Assembly (NCBI GenBank): GCA_013397695.1
Contig: VYZI01000002.1
Location: 496,001-560,000, forward strand
Length of the DNA stretch: 64,000 nucleotides
From: Centropus unirufus
Taxonomy: Eukaryota > Chordata > Aves > Cuculiformes > Centropidae
Direction of reading: 5' to 3'
The stretch's first letter is position 1. Every line of letters begins with the position of its first letter. Below, piece after piece: positions 10,340-22,500 of this stretch. The notes beneath the pieces were generated by a model. That model did not search any database. It saw only the letters and a program-made list of their open reading frames with translations, and had not been told where the DNA came from. Both the position numbers and the translations under genes were made by a program.

Positions 10340-13300
10340 CGTCGCTGCTGCAACCTTTCAGAATGAGCTAGCTTTGCTCCTCAGCAACTTATTGCTCTGC
10401 TCAGCAAAGGGGGTTGTAACTCTATTAAAAATTCCTACCAATTCCTACCAGTTCCCTGGAGAGTCAGTGAAGGAGAACAATGTCTTTTTTAGGGAAACAA
10501 CTGCTACTGCTCCTGATCTTCAGTGACATCCTAGCTACTCTTTCTATTGACTGCCAGGGAATTTAAACTCTTATTTTAGAAGAAATATATTAACTCCTTC
10601 CTTTCTCTTCTTTCCTAACTCTTCTTTCAAGGCTACTTTGGTGCTTGAGAAAAGTCTAGATCTTGCTGACATCGCTTTTATTTCAAAAGCTATTGTTTTA
10701 TGAGAGTCTGGGGTGATTTAGATAATTTTACTGATTGGATTTTCCAGTATTTACCTCAGAATATCATTGAAGAAGAATTAGGGTTTATTGTCTTAGCTAT
10801 TGCATATTTAAGCCTTTGCTGAACAGTCATTCAAGGGAGTATCAAAGTATCTCTTAGCAGAGACATGATTTAATGAAAGGTCAAACATAATCATAGTGAA
10901 TTCTTATATATATTTTCAAGTGGACACTTAAGAGAGGTGCTTTCTTGAACAAAGGGGCATAAAGGAAACTTAGGAAGAAATAGTCCTTGATGAGAATTTA
11001 TCCTATTCAGCTCTCTTTTTTGAACAGCTAAACAGTCAGCTTGACCTGAGGGAAATATTAGGCACCATTGAGCCTCCCAAGCCAAACAACAGTATTTTGT
11101 GTGAGGTATTAATGTCTAATAAAAAGAGAAACCTGGCTCCAAAAATTACTATAGTAGATTTACACATAGAGCATTGTGGTTTTAGAGAGGTCACAAACAT
11201 AAAAACTGGGAAGGGCAAATTCAGACTACAAGTTTGTGTTCTAGAAACAGCAATTCTGAAGAGACCTTAAATTAAAGGTAGATGACCTCAATATGTTCAG
11301 TGAGATTTTGGGAAATGGAAGTTAAAAAAAATTGTTAGAAAGGAACAAGAAAATGAGATTCCCTTGGTTTCTATAGAACAGTTCTTCCAGGTCTTAAGAT
11401 CGGATATGAAAATAATGTTCTAAAATTGCTCAAAGAGAGTTACCAGACTAAGATAAAGTTTGGATGATATTCTACTCTGAGACTGTCAGGGAGGGGAATC
11501 ATCAAAAGAAAAGTGGCCAAAGTCAATCACATGAAAAGCAAGGTAAGATATCAGACTCAGCTCAGAGATGCTACACAACTGTAATCTAGCAGGACTCAGC
11601 ATCCTGATCATACACATGAGGACTGCTGTTTGTGCTTTTTGAAGGAAATATTTAAAAACTTTTCTGTAAAACTGATTTCAAACTAGCAGTCAAATATTAA
11701 AGCCATAAAAATGCAAAGTGCAGTATTTTTCTCTTCATGCTCAATTAATGAAATACTCGCTAGCAAGGGTACTACATTCACTTTTATTGAATCTTTTGCT
11801 CAAGACTGAGTTCCTTTCCAAAAACATGTTCTAGGGATGTTAGATAGTTACAAATCTACGATTGCTGCAGAAATTATCAGTGGAGTTCAACAATCTTTTT
11901 TATGTAGAAAGTAAGTTGAATGATCATTTTCAATTCTTTGATTTTAAATTACAAATAAAAAAGTAATTATAGAGTATGGGATTTAGGCTCCACACTTGAA
12001 ATTGAGGTATCCTATTTAGGATAGAAAAGACTTCAAATCCTTCTTTTATTCATAGATTTAAATTAATTCATTTCCCAGAAGTAACTGAATTTGAAAAAAT
12101 CCTTTCTAACATACTTATTCCCCTATGCAATTATGTCCCCCATTTCCTTACATTTCTGCAGCAGCAGTAGGTCTGTGGAGCTGTGGTTATTCTTTGCTCA
12201 ACCACCTGTATTTCAGGACCATGCTACCAATTAGGATGGGAAACAGGATTGGCTACATGCTGCCTAGCATCTGGGGCAACATATACTGTATTATTTTCCT
12301 TCAATTTAAAATTGGTATTTATTATCTGGCCATTGAAGTGGGAAGGAAACTGGAGGTTGGTGTTTATCTCTAGTAATAAAAATACCACTGGGTTATTTTT
12401 CAAAACAGCAGCAGCCTATAAAAATTAGAATTTGAAAGTCAAATGAGGCTAATATCCCTTTCTCTACAGTTTATCAAAGACTTATAACACTGATCTGTAC
12501 CTGAAACAAAAAGGCTGGTAACAGCTGATTTGCTGTCTGAGCACTTCACATAAGGATGTTGTCACCTTCTGTGGAGAAGTGGAATGGAAAAGAGATTTAC
12601 CATAACTTTCAAATTTTCATTTGCATACTTCTTCATTCACTTCTAATCATTAGCACTGAAATTAGTGCACTTTAAAGGGCTGATTTCTACAGCATTTGCC
12701 TGTGAAAAGGGTTATTTAGCACTAACAAGAATGGCAGAATCTGGCCTGTAATGTGTTAAAAAAGGCATTAGGTAAGACTCTGAGCTTATTTTCTTTCAGG
12801 TAATTGTCACCGATTTCAGTGAACTTATTTGCACCCTGTAGTTATGGTCAGAATCTTTCTCTTTATTTCTTACAGTGGACATGTATTAGCCTGAAGTTCA
12901 CAACATAAATACTTAAACATCTGCCTCAGCTGATGAACCTTGCACTTCAGCAGCAATAGCAAAAGCAGAGTTTTTCAGCTGAAATCCTTTGTGTGCAATG
13001 GATCGCATGCAATGGATTTCACATCTGATGGATGCAAAAGGATGCTCACTCTAATTGCATTACTATAAGAGGATTTTAACCTTTTACTCTAAATGTACTT
13101 TAATATAATATCAGTCAATACAGAGACAGTGAAGGAAATTTCAAGGAATGTCATTAATTGAACCAAGAGTAACTAGAAAAAGAGCAGTCATCAATATGGT
13201 ACAAGACGAGTGATAAAACCCTGAAACAACTTCTGAGTATATATCATAATACATTGATTGTTTGCATTAGAGGAAAATTCAGTAATATGCCAAAAGAAGC

Positions 13301-16171
13301 ATGAAAAATTTCTAGTAGTGAGGGTAAGTAGTAACTGGGACAATTTTCTGGATTCTCTACTCCTCACAGACTTTAATAAAGGCTAGTCCCTCCATGAGGG
13401 TTTGCAACTTGATGGAGATGCGTGTGATTGGGATTTTGTGGCCTGGAAGACAAAGGACATCAGAGTGGATTATTGTGCTGATCTCAGATGTTCCTCAAAT
13501 ATCTTCAGCTCCTCCACATCTAAGTTACCTTCAGCATTATAAAATTTTAAGAGTATATATTTCATGAAGCTATGGCAACATGTAGCTATTTTGCAAACTT
13601 ACTTAAGAGCAAAATATAATGATCTTGGCAGAATGCTCAGGGAAATATTGGAGATGGACAGATATCTTCCACTTGATCCTCATCTATTTTTAGAGACTTA
13701 TATACAAATAAAGTGATAGACTATGAGTGAGAGAACAGAATCCAAATTCAGAAATGTTAGTTAGAATTGCAAACAGATTATTTTCTTCCAAATGTCCACT
13801 CACACCATCAATTAAAAAAGGCCAAATGGAAAATTTTAGTGTCCTGCACAGCTCCTGTCAGACCCATGTGGACCCAAGGACTCTAGGAATCACCTAGCAG
13901 GGCAACAATTTCTTTTTCAAAGCAAATGTGAATATTTGTGAGGCTTATCTAATGGCATTGCAGGAAAAAAGTCTGAGGAAGCTTTTGTGGAGAAAGATGC
14001 AGAAGGATGCACTCAGATGTTGCTGTGATGGGTGTAGAGAGTCAGAATAAATCAGATGCATCTAGAGTGCAGGAAAAGAGTGCTCTAGGATATTCTTTAC
14101 AATCTCTTTTTCTCCAGCCACCTCAGCTGGGCCCCCTTGTAGCTCCTGCCCTGTGGCCATCCCTCTTTCTGTACCAGGTACTGTTTGGGACAGTATAATC
14201 TGCAAGTCTCATCTCACTGCTGGGATCCCTCAGAGCATGGAGTTAAGAAACATAGGTACCAACATTTGATAAACAGCAAGCCAGCATATTCAGTAGGAGA
14301 CCTGAACCCCGTTTACCTTTAAACATTTGCAGTTTTTCAATTTGTAAACAAAATAGATGTCTAGATGTGTGGGGAGCTGCAGGGAGCACAAGTGGCAGAA
14401 TAATTTACCCCGCACTTTGTATCACTGGCCAGGCTTCTGTCCCTTACCTTCTTGAGGAATCTGCGTTCATTTCTAGAAATCTGAAGCAAAGTCCGTTTTT
14501 AATTCTGTTTCTTCCAGGTTCTGTTGAGAATTCTTCCAGCACTTGCTCTACTGACATGGAGCAGGTCAAGTAACTACAGTGCTGCTATTCCTCCAGGGAA
14601 ACACCGGTCCCAACCTGTGTAACGGACAGGCATTCTTCTGCATTCTAATGGATTTGATTTTTACTGCAATACCATGCTTCAAGTAATGAAGCACCACCAT
14701 CAATAGGGCACACAGAGACACCAATGAAAGAATACAAACATCCACTAGCTGTATAAGAATATTTCTTTACAAAGAATACACAAGCATCAGAGATATGCCT
14801 CTTTCCTTGGACGATTATAATTCCTCTCTCTCACCAGTTCTTCAATGCTCTACAAGTAATAAATGGCCTGCTTGTCTTCTGTTCTCAAGAGAAAACCAAC
14901 TTATCACTTCTCCATTTATTCTATAGTTACCAAAAACCTTTTCTTTCATGTGGTCAAACTGATTAACGCTGCTAATTAAATTCAGATCAGCTGTTCTCAG
15001 CACATATTTAGCTTTGGACTTTCCTACTGATTTTGGATGGGAAAAAGAATTTATGCTTAAAAGCCTATGATTTTGTTTACCAAACTACATTAATTAATCT
15101 AGTGAAAGGTATGACCTCTCTACCTAAAGCCTGTATTTTAAATTAGATGTGCTGTAAATTTATGTTAATAAGGTTATACAACAGCTGAAGTCCCCCATTT
15201 CCTCAAGAGAGATTTTATCATCAGACCTCAAACTTAAGATCTCATATCTAATTTATTGGTAGGCAAATGATGATTTTTTTCTGCACTGAAATTACATCAG
15301 TCGGTACAGTGACAGTTAGTACATCAGAACATAACCACAGTTTCTGGCTTGGTAACTTTTAGTTTTCTGACATACAAATGGACTCTTGAAAAAGATCTGA
15401 AGTTGCCAACATATTTTATACTGCTAGTGCTGTCAATCCTAGTACAATTAGTGTTACTACTAAAACATGCTTTAGTGAACAGCAGAAAACTGACAAAGAT
15501 ACATGCATTTATTTTTCATACAGAATAATTTTGTGGTCTAAAGTAAGATTAGATTATAAATCACATACTTGAAAACAATTCACACTTTCTCTGAGTATGT
15601 AACATCTTACAGCTTCAATAGAAAGTCACTGAATTCACTAGGAACATTTATGTCATAAGGACTGCTTGTAGGAGTAGATATATAGCAATTTAGTTACAGT
15701 AGATATGCAACAATTTGCCTACAACTGTGTGAGTTTTTCTTTTCCATTTGAAAAGATGTGTTAAAAATTCAAGCTCAGACCTTCTGTTTTTCTGGTGGCA
15801 TTTTCTTCTACACTGACAAGCCATCACACTCCATCATTTCCTTTATTGAAGCAGCAGAGAACAGCAACTAAGGCAAAGTCGTTCTTAAAACAAACAGGAA
15901 TTGGCATTTCAGAATGAAAGAGCTTTTGTTTTAAAGTGAGACTACAAATACAACAAATTGAGTTTATAGGTCTTAATCTTCAGGCAAGGTTTGGGAGACT
16001 TGCTAACATATTAATACGAGAACATATGGTAAGAGTACCAATGTGTCATCGAGGGCAAGAAGTACAATTTCAGCCAAAAATCATGATGCACAACTATTGA
16101 TTTTGAATTGAAAGAAGAAATATTTTTAAGTAAGCAAGAACTGCAGAATTAAATGGTCTTTCGAATGAATT
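10340..16171. other. Long AT-rich stretch without genes
   Basis: Nothing could be supported as a gene. Minor items: a nearly exact 12-base tandem (AATTCCTACCAG type) at about 10431-10453; a short 'GATTTAGGCTCC' stretch at about 11980 like the faint old repeat near 1.3 kb; an ATTTGCAT octamer at 12619-12626; and a repeated GCAATGGAT at about 12997-13020. Confidence 0.45.
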
Positions 16172-16203
16172 GACTGCCATGGAATGCAAATATTCATGCA
16201 GTC
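16172..16203. repeat. Imperfect hairpin containing an octamer motif
   Basis: GACTGC at 16172-16177 pairs with GCAGTC at 16198-16203. Inside, ATG and AAT pair with CAT and ATT, with two unpaired single bases on the left arm, giving about 12 base pairs around a GCAAAT loop. The octamer ATGCAAAT, a known POU-factor site, lies at 16184-16191. The arms are too short for a microRNA precursor. A regulatory site or chance are both possible. Confidence 0.4.
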
Positions 16204-19059
16204 CGCATATTATTGGAAAGAGGTACTGACTCTATGCAAGAAATTATTATTTCTGATGTAGCCTCCAAACTCCATTTGGATTAACCTCTATACATTTTTC
16301 ACAATATAAAATTTTATATAGCCTGCATTACAAGAAGAATTTTCTGATTAAGGTCATCTTACTTCCAGCCGCTCTTAGACCTGCAAGCTCTTCTGATCTT
16401 TCGAAATCAGAGACCTCTGCTTTCTGACTACATTTAGTTGTAAGCTGGTGGCTATTGGATGTTCTTCTGGGATTATGATGCTCATCCTAATGATTCGGGG
16501 AGTTCTTGTTGAAAAGGATGATTCTTAACAGATAGTACCTGCTTGGATAGTCTGAAGCGACAAGAAAACCCAAAACTCCCCTTATTGTCAGTGGAAGCTC
16601 ATCATAAGCATATAGATGACAATAAATAGTGAGGTCATAATTTTCCCTAATACTACTGTACAAAGTTCTTTATAATACTTCAAATGTCCTTGGAGTAATT
16701 TTCACATTTCATTTGGTGTGTGACATAGATGAACCATTTTACTCCATGATTAATTATTATTTCTCTGAATGTTATCCTGGGCTTTCCATTAGAGAGATAC
16801 ACACAGTAACATTTTCTAGAGTAAGGGTTTAAGACTGACATTAGCTGTGTTCCTGCTATCATGACCCTTTCTAAATCAACCTTATACAGCAGCTAGAAAC
16901 ACAGAAAATTAGCAATCTCAGTTTTATATCTTCTGTGAATAAGGGTTCCTTTATTACAGGGAGCACAACCTCATTCTGCTACCCAGACACATCATATTCT
17001 TTGTTTCTCCAGTGCATTTCATGGTGGGTTGAATAAGTGCCATTCTCTTCATTGTGTTATGTTTATTAGCAAGGAAAGAAATTATTTGGGTTCAACCATT
17101 TCTTAGCGTAAGCTTGCTTCTCCACTTAAACTACACCCACTGAGAGCAATGAGATTTAAAGTTAAACAATAAAGTTCTTCTACCCTGGAGCACCTGGTTT
17201 TTAGTCTAAATAATTCATTCTATTTCACAGTAGCTACCATCAATCTTTTTTTACTTTTTAAATAACAAATGGTAATTTTGAGAATTTTTTTACATAATGG
17301 AAAGTCACTCCCATTCTTATTCATCCAAGTAGTATGAATTAAGTATAAATAAATGAAGAATGCATGCATTTTAGAAAAAGCCAGGGCTTTCCACAGCAAC
17401 ACTCCTCCTCAACAGAAGACGAGCATCTCCATCTGCCCACGTGCACCTGTGAGTGCGGAGACCTTCCTCCCTTTGTTTTTTTCTTCTCTCCTGGCATAGG
17501 ATCAGCCACACTGCAATGATCCTGAGGAAAACAAAGCAACTGTTGCTCTCACTTGGAAAAAAGTCGGGGGTGATGGTGCAGAGGGAGAAGTCCTGCTGAG
17601 ACACCCAACTAACAGCATAGTGGGTTTGTGTAATAAGAAGTATGCTGCATAGGAGAATTGTGAATATAAAAGAAAGCATAAGATTTGCTAACGGTGTAAT
17701 GAGCATAATTAACCTTGTAACACTTTAATATACTATTTGAAATATTTGCAGACTAGATAACAACAGTTTTTAGCATTGAGTGTCCTTGAAGGCAGATTAT
17801 ATTTTTCTAAGATATTAGGAAAATTCATGTTTGACAACTCTATGACAGCTGTTACAGTAACAGGAAAGTGGTGTAAATGCAGTGTTAACAAGCACTCAAC
17901 ATTTTGAAAAAGATCTAATTTGCAAGTATCATTTTCAAGAACACATGTATATTGGATAGGTTAAGGCTAGCCACATACTTTGAAATGTAATTGCAGGACC
18001 TGCTTCCACGGGACAAGATCTCTGTTGTATGCCATATGTTTTGTTCTGGACAAGGCAGAGAAATGGTGTGTTTGGTCAAAAAGCTTACTTATTTTAAGTA
18101 AAAAAAACCCAAATACTTAATATGCATCAAGCTTTTTCTACTGGGAATATATACAGCATTTTCTTTCATAATTCCCACGTGACTTCCCACTAGAACATGT
18201 GCCCAGGTAAAGGGTGGCTCTTTATCTGGACAGTCTTTAACTACCAGTTATAGGCAGTTAATAGTGAGGGTCCCTGGGGGGAGGATTTTGAGAATAATCT
18301 GAGTCAATTTAGTGTCTTGGATGTGACAACTTGAGACTGTTGAAATCACTTGTCCCCAGTCACTGGGAAGCCTGAACCCTGCACACACATGTACAAACCC
18401 TGCACACAGGCGTGCCCACACTGAAGTAGGCAAATCAATTTCTGTGAAAGCTGGTAAGTAGTTACCATGTTGAATGAAACCCACATTTCCTCTTAACGAA
18501 TTACACAACAACAGGCCAAACTCTGCAAAATTATATTAATACAGATGAAAACTACCGTTAACCAGAAATAGCAGTAAAATAAAAACGTAATGCAAATCAA
18601 TTGGCATGGGCTTGACCATACTTATATGTTTTCCTGAAGTGTTTTTCCACTAAAATATTGAACTTCCAGTTTCCATAGCAATGTGTAAGCAGTGCTTGTG
18701 CAAATCAAAAAGACCCTGATTTTCTCTCAATAAAACAAATACCCAAGGAAACAAGAACAGATGGAGAAAACTGGAAACATCTTAAAGATATTATTATTTA
18801 GGGACAGGAAAACTTCAAAGGATTTAGGGGACTTGTTTGAATAAACACCTAAGCATCTGAAGCCCCACACCTAAGCATATGTATGCTCCTCAAACTATCA
18901 GAGCTCTTAGGTGTTAGCACCAATTGTAACAGACACAGGTTTGCATCTTCCTATTTATTCTTTTTAACAGTATGCCAGTGCTGCTTCACTCCCCAGCTCA
19001 GAGATCCCCTCTGGAACCGGGTAAGGGAAACAACTGATCCCCTCTCCAAAGAGATTTGG
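16204..19059. other. AT-rich non-coding stretch
   Basis: No gene was recognised. The minus-strand open frame at 17371-17706 (111 codons) starts with a hydrophobic stretch but has no family signature, no upstream promoter context and no conserved motif, so it is not annotated as a gene. Confidence 0.45.
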
Positions 19060-19512
19060 AGGCCACTTCTGAAACACTTTTGGGCTCTCCCATACAAGAG
19101 AGAGATTGAGAAGGCAGAGCAAGTCCAGCAGAAGGTCCCTGAGAGGTCTAGGGATCTGGGACATGTCACGTGGTGGCTGGAGTTGTTCATCCTGAAGTAG
19201 GGAAGGATGAGGAGGAGCAGTGAGGGAATACAACACTTTGATGATGAGGGCCTTTAATAAAAAGGAGCCAAGCTTTTTTCAGAGATGCATAATGACACTC
19301 TACTGGAACAAGGAAATTATGATTCATAAATAGGGGAAAAAAAAACAGATCACTATTGAATATGTGACCAGAGAGGCTGTAGAACTGCTGTCCTTGAGGG
19401 TTTTCGGGGCTCAGACTCACTTTGAAGTAAGCTCTGCTCTGTGAAGGATGTCGGATTGGATGAACTGTAGGGGTCCTTTCCAATCAAAGCTGCTCTACAA
19501 TTCCATGATTTT
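19060..19512 (+). mobile_element. CR1 LINE fragment, 3' end
   Basis: This is a 5'-truncated CR1 on the + strand. Blocks in order are: GGGCTCTCCCATACAAGAGAGAGATTGAGA at about 19082; GAGCAAGTCCAGCAGAAGG; GGAGTTGTTCATCCTGAAG; AGGAGCCAAGCTTTTTTCAGAGATGCATAATGAC at about 19263; a CCAGAGAGGCTGTAGAACTG block at about 19370; CCTTGAGGGTTTTCGGGGCTCAGACT; and the GTAGGGGTCCTTTCCAATCAAAG end block with a CAATTCCATGATTTT tail. It is heavily substituted and non-coding. The start is approximate because similarity fades upstream of about 19060. Confidence 0.8.
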
Positions 19513-22500
19513 AATTCTGATATGTTTCAAAAGGTACCTTCCGTTTCCTCAGATTCCTGTCACAAGACTCGGGAAAGAATCCTCAATGGGAAAGCTGAGT
19601 GAGGCATCCCTGAACACCAAGGTCAGGACAACAGCCTCTCTAGGAAGAACTGTATGGCATTTTCTCCTTCCCACCAGGCTCCATGCAGTCCTTGCAACAG
19701 GGCAGGTTCTCCAGATGATTTCTCATCACTTTCATAATTGTATCACCTATATGGACAACATATGTTGCCAGTCAGATGACATCTGCAGAAGTTGAAGTAC
19801 CTAACAATATTTGATCATGTTGCTGATCCAGGAAAGACCCCCAGATGATTTTAGTTAGCTCTGAAAGTTTCATGACAAAGTCTAGTAGTGTTTCCTAAAT
19901 CTCAGCCCTTTCTTAGATTGTAACTTAGAGGGGACTGTAATACCCTTCCTTGTATTATTAGTGCCCGGGTAGTACAGGGGCTGTGCAAATGAGTGACGCT
20001 AAGAAGGAGGAATTAATGCATTACTGAACTCACTGCAAGTCTTGGGTAGTCTGGCTGCTACAGACATCTTGGCACTAAGTAGAATCCACCAGCAGACACA
20101 GCTTTTGCCTTAAGGTAGAAAAGAATTCATTTTGCATTTCAAAGTGCAGGAAGAGGAGTGCTCACTGTATTCCGAACACAGCTACAAGATCATCTTACAG
20201 GAGGCGGGAGAAAAAAGAAAACAGGGCTCCACAAAGGGCATTTTTTACTTTCTAATAGCCTATTTACAGTAGAGCTAGTTTAGTTGATAGGCACTGTAAT
20301 GACTAATAATTTTTTTCTCTGTAACCTATTCCCTGTATGCTTATTCTGAACTTGGAATCTTGACATTTCAGTTGTCTTATATCACTGGCTTAAATAAAAA
20401 GAATGCTGGGAACCAAAATAAAATCCATATAGTATCTTCATTGTCTTGAGCTAAAATTATGTATTATTCTTGGAAAATTGCAAGTTCAATATAACTGGTG
20501 ATTTATTGTTATTCAAGTGCATATTTTGGGAATTGTGCAGGAATGACTGAGAGGCTTTATTAACTTTGAGAGTAGTGGGGTCAGTCCTTGATCCAGCTAA
20601 GCATGAGTATCACTTAATACTGCGCTGCAGTTTGGAGTAAAAGGTGTCAAGTGTCTCTATAATGCTCTGACTATTCTTCAGAATTATGTTTCCTACAAGT
20701 ACAATTGACCTGGAGAAGTGTCTCTGTACATAAATATTTGCCTGCAATTTCCAGCAATGCCAGTTGCTTCAGAAGGATTTTCTGCCTCTGCCTGATAACT
20801 CATAAATATTGTAGTTTCAGGAATCCAGGAGTTATTATAATATGAATACTATCAAATTATACTTTTCCATGAGAATCATGAAGCTTTGGCTTTTAAATGT
20901 GAAATAAGGTAAAATGCAGTGATGATCTAGGTTTGCTCTTCTGTGTGGGATTTCTCTATATATGCAAGTGTAAGATATACTACACAGAAGAAGGTATAAA
21001 CCTCAGAACAATTTCACACTTGAAATTTGTTCCACTCTTGGAAAGAGAACCTGATAATACTTAAGGAGGTGCTGCGCAGAAGGAGAGCCAATTTTTGTAC
21101 TGAAGGAAGCGAAACCAGTCATGTCCATTTTGTGATGGATTGCAGCTTTTTGATAGAGACTTCAAAAGATTTATAATTAATTGAATGGAGGAAATTAAAT
21201 GCACAAAGTTACTAAATCTAAGCAAGCCAACATGTGATGGCCGAATTAAACTCTCAAGTGCAGAACAGGGAGTTGCCTCGATAAGATGAGAATTCTGAAA
21301 TTTGGTAATCTTCTACTTTTTGAGTTGTCCCACTGGTTTCAAATGGGATTTCTCCTGAAGTCAGTGCCCAATATTTGAGGCAGAATATGACTACAAGAAA
21401 AAAACTACAAGAGAGGGAAGAATGACAGAGAGAATCCAGGTGGGGGAAAAAATTGTTAATATGGAGAAAAAACCAGTGGCAAAATTCTCTTTCCCTTCCC
21501 AGCCTACTTCATATCTGAAAATGGGCTTTTGACCTATCTTATCAACTCCTCCTGGAACACAGCATGGTCTCCATCCATGCTCAGCAGTAAGGTTTCAGAC
21601 CTGAACCTTCAATTGCAAAGAGCAGGCATCCATGTAGGGTTCATTTGTTTGGGGCTTTTTTTCCACACAAATTGAAAGAGACCTGACATTAAATGCCAAG
21701 ACTTAATGCTTTTTAACACAGGTTAATGTAGAAGAGGGATTCAGAGCACAGGGTTAAGATGCTCCCTGCTGGGCACAGGGCAGCTGTGGCTGCGCCTGCA
21801 CTGTGTGCGGTCCTAGCCCTTTGTCTGCTTCTTTCACTGTCACTGAAATAATAATGGCGCCTTTTTTTTAAAAAAAAAAACAAAGTAGCAAAAAAGTAAC
21901 AATAAAGTATTTATTCTGATAATAAAATTGCAATCAAGATAATTTTGCTTAAAAAGTGACAGTAATCATTAGAGGGAAAAAAAGTCCACTTGCTTTTGAA
22001 TCCAAAATTAAAATTTAGTTACTAATCTCTGCACCTGTGTCTCAAATCCCATGTGCACTCAATGTAGAAATGTTCAGCTCAGTCATTATGATGTTTATAA
22101 AGGATGAAGTGTTCTTGGATTATTTTTCTAATGCATTAGCTTAAGAAGATCTTTGTTCAATGTCAAGGTAAACTACACACTACTTGAGAAGTGGAAAATG
22201 CCACTCCTCTGGACTGCAGGCAATGGAGCAGGCAATAGGGCATGCACTTTCCTTCAAGCTGGCTGCCTGGTATCATCAAACAGATTTATCCTAAAAACTG
22301 ATGCTTGGCTGAACTTGCGCTCAATTTGGAGTATCCCTCTTGCCCTGCTCATTTAGCATATTGTAACATTTTAATTTCTATAACCATTCATCTCAGAAGA
22401 CTAACGTGAAGTAGCTCTGTTGAAAGGGTTGCATGTATGAAGCCTGAGCTTTGGAGGAGTGTCTGGATCTTGTCAGAGTCTTGGCAAATCAGGCAGGGGA

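Noticed and set aside
17371..17706. Minus-strand open frame of 111 codons with a hydrophobic start
   Set aside because: No family motif, no splice or promoter context, and of a length expected by chance in a 64-kb window.
19448..19795. Open frame of 115 codons on the + strand
   Set aside because: Its first part lies inside the CR1 3' end and the rest has no family features.
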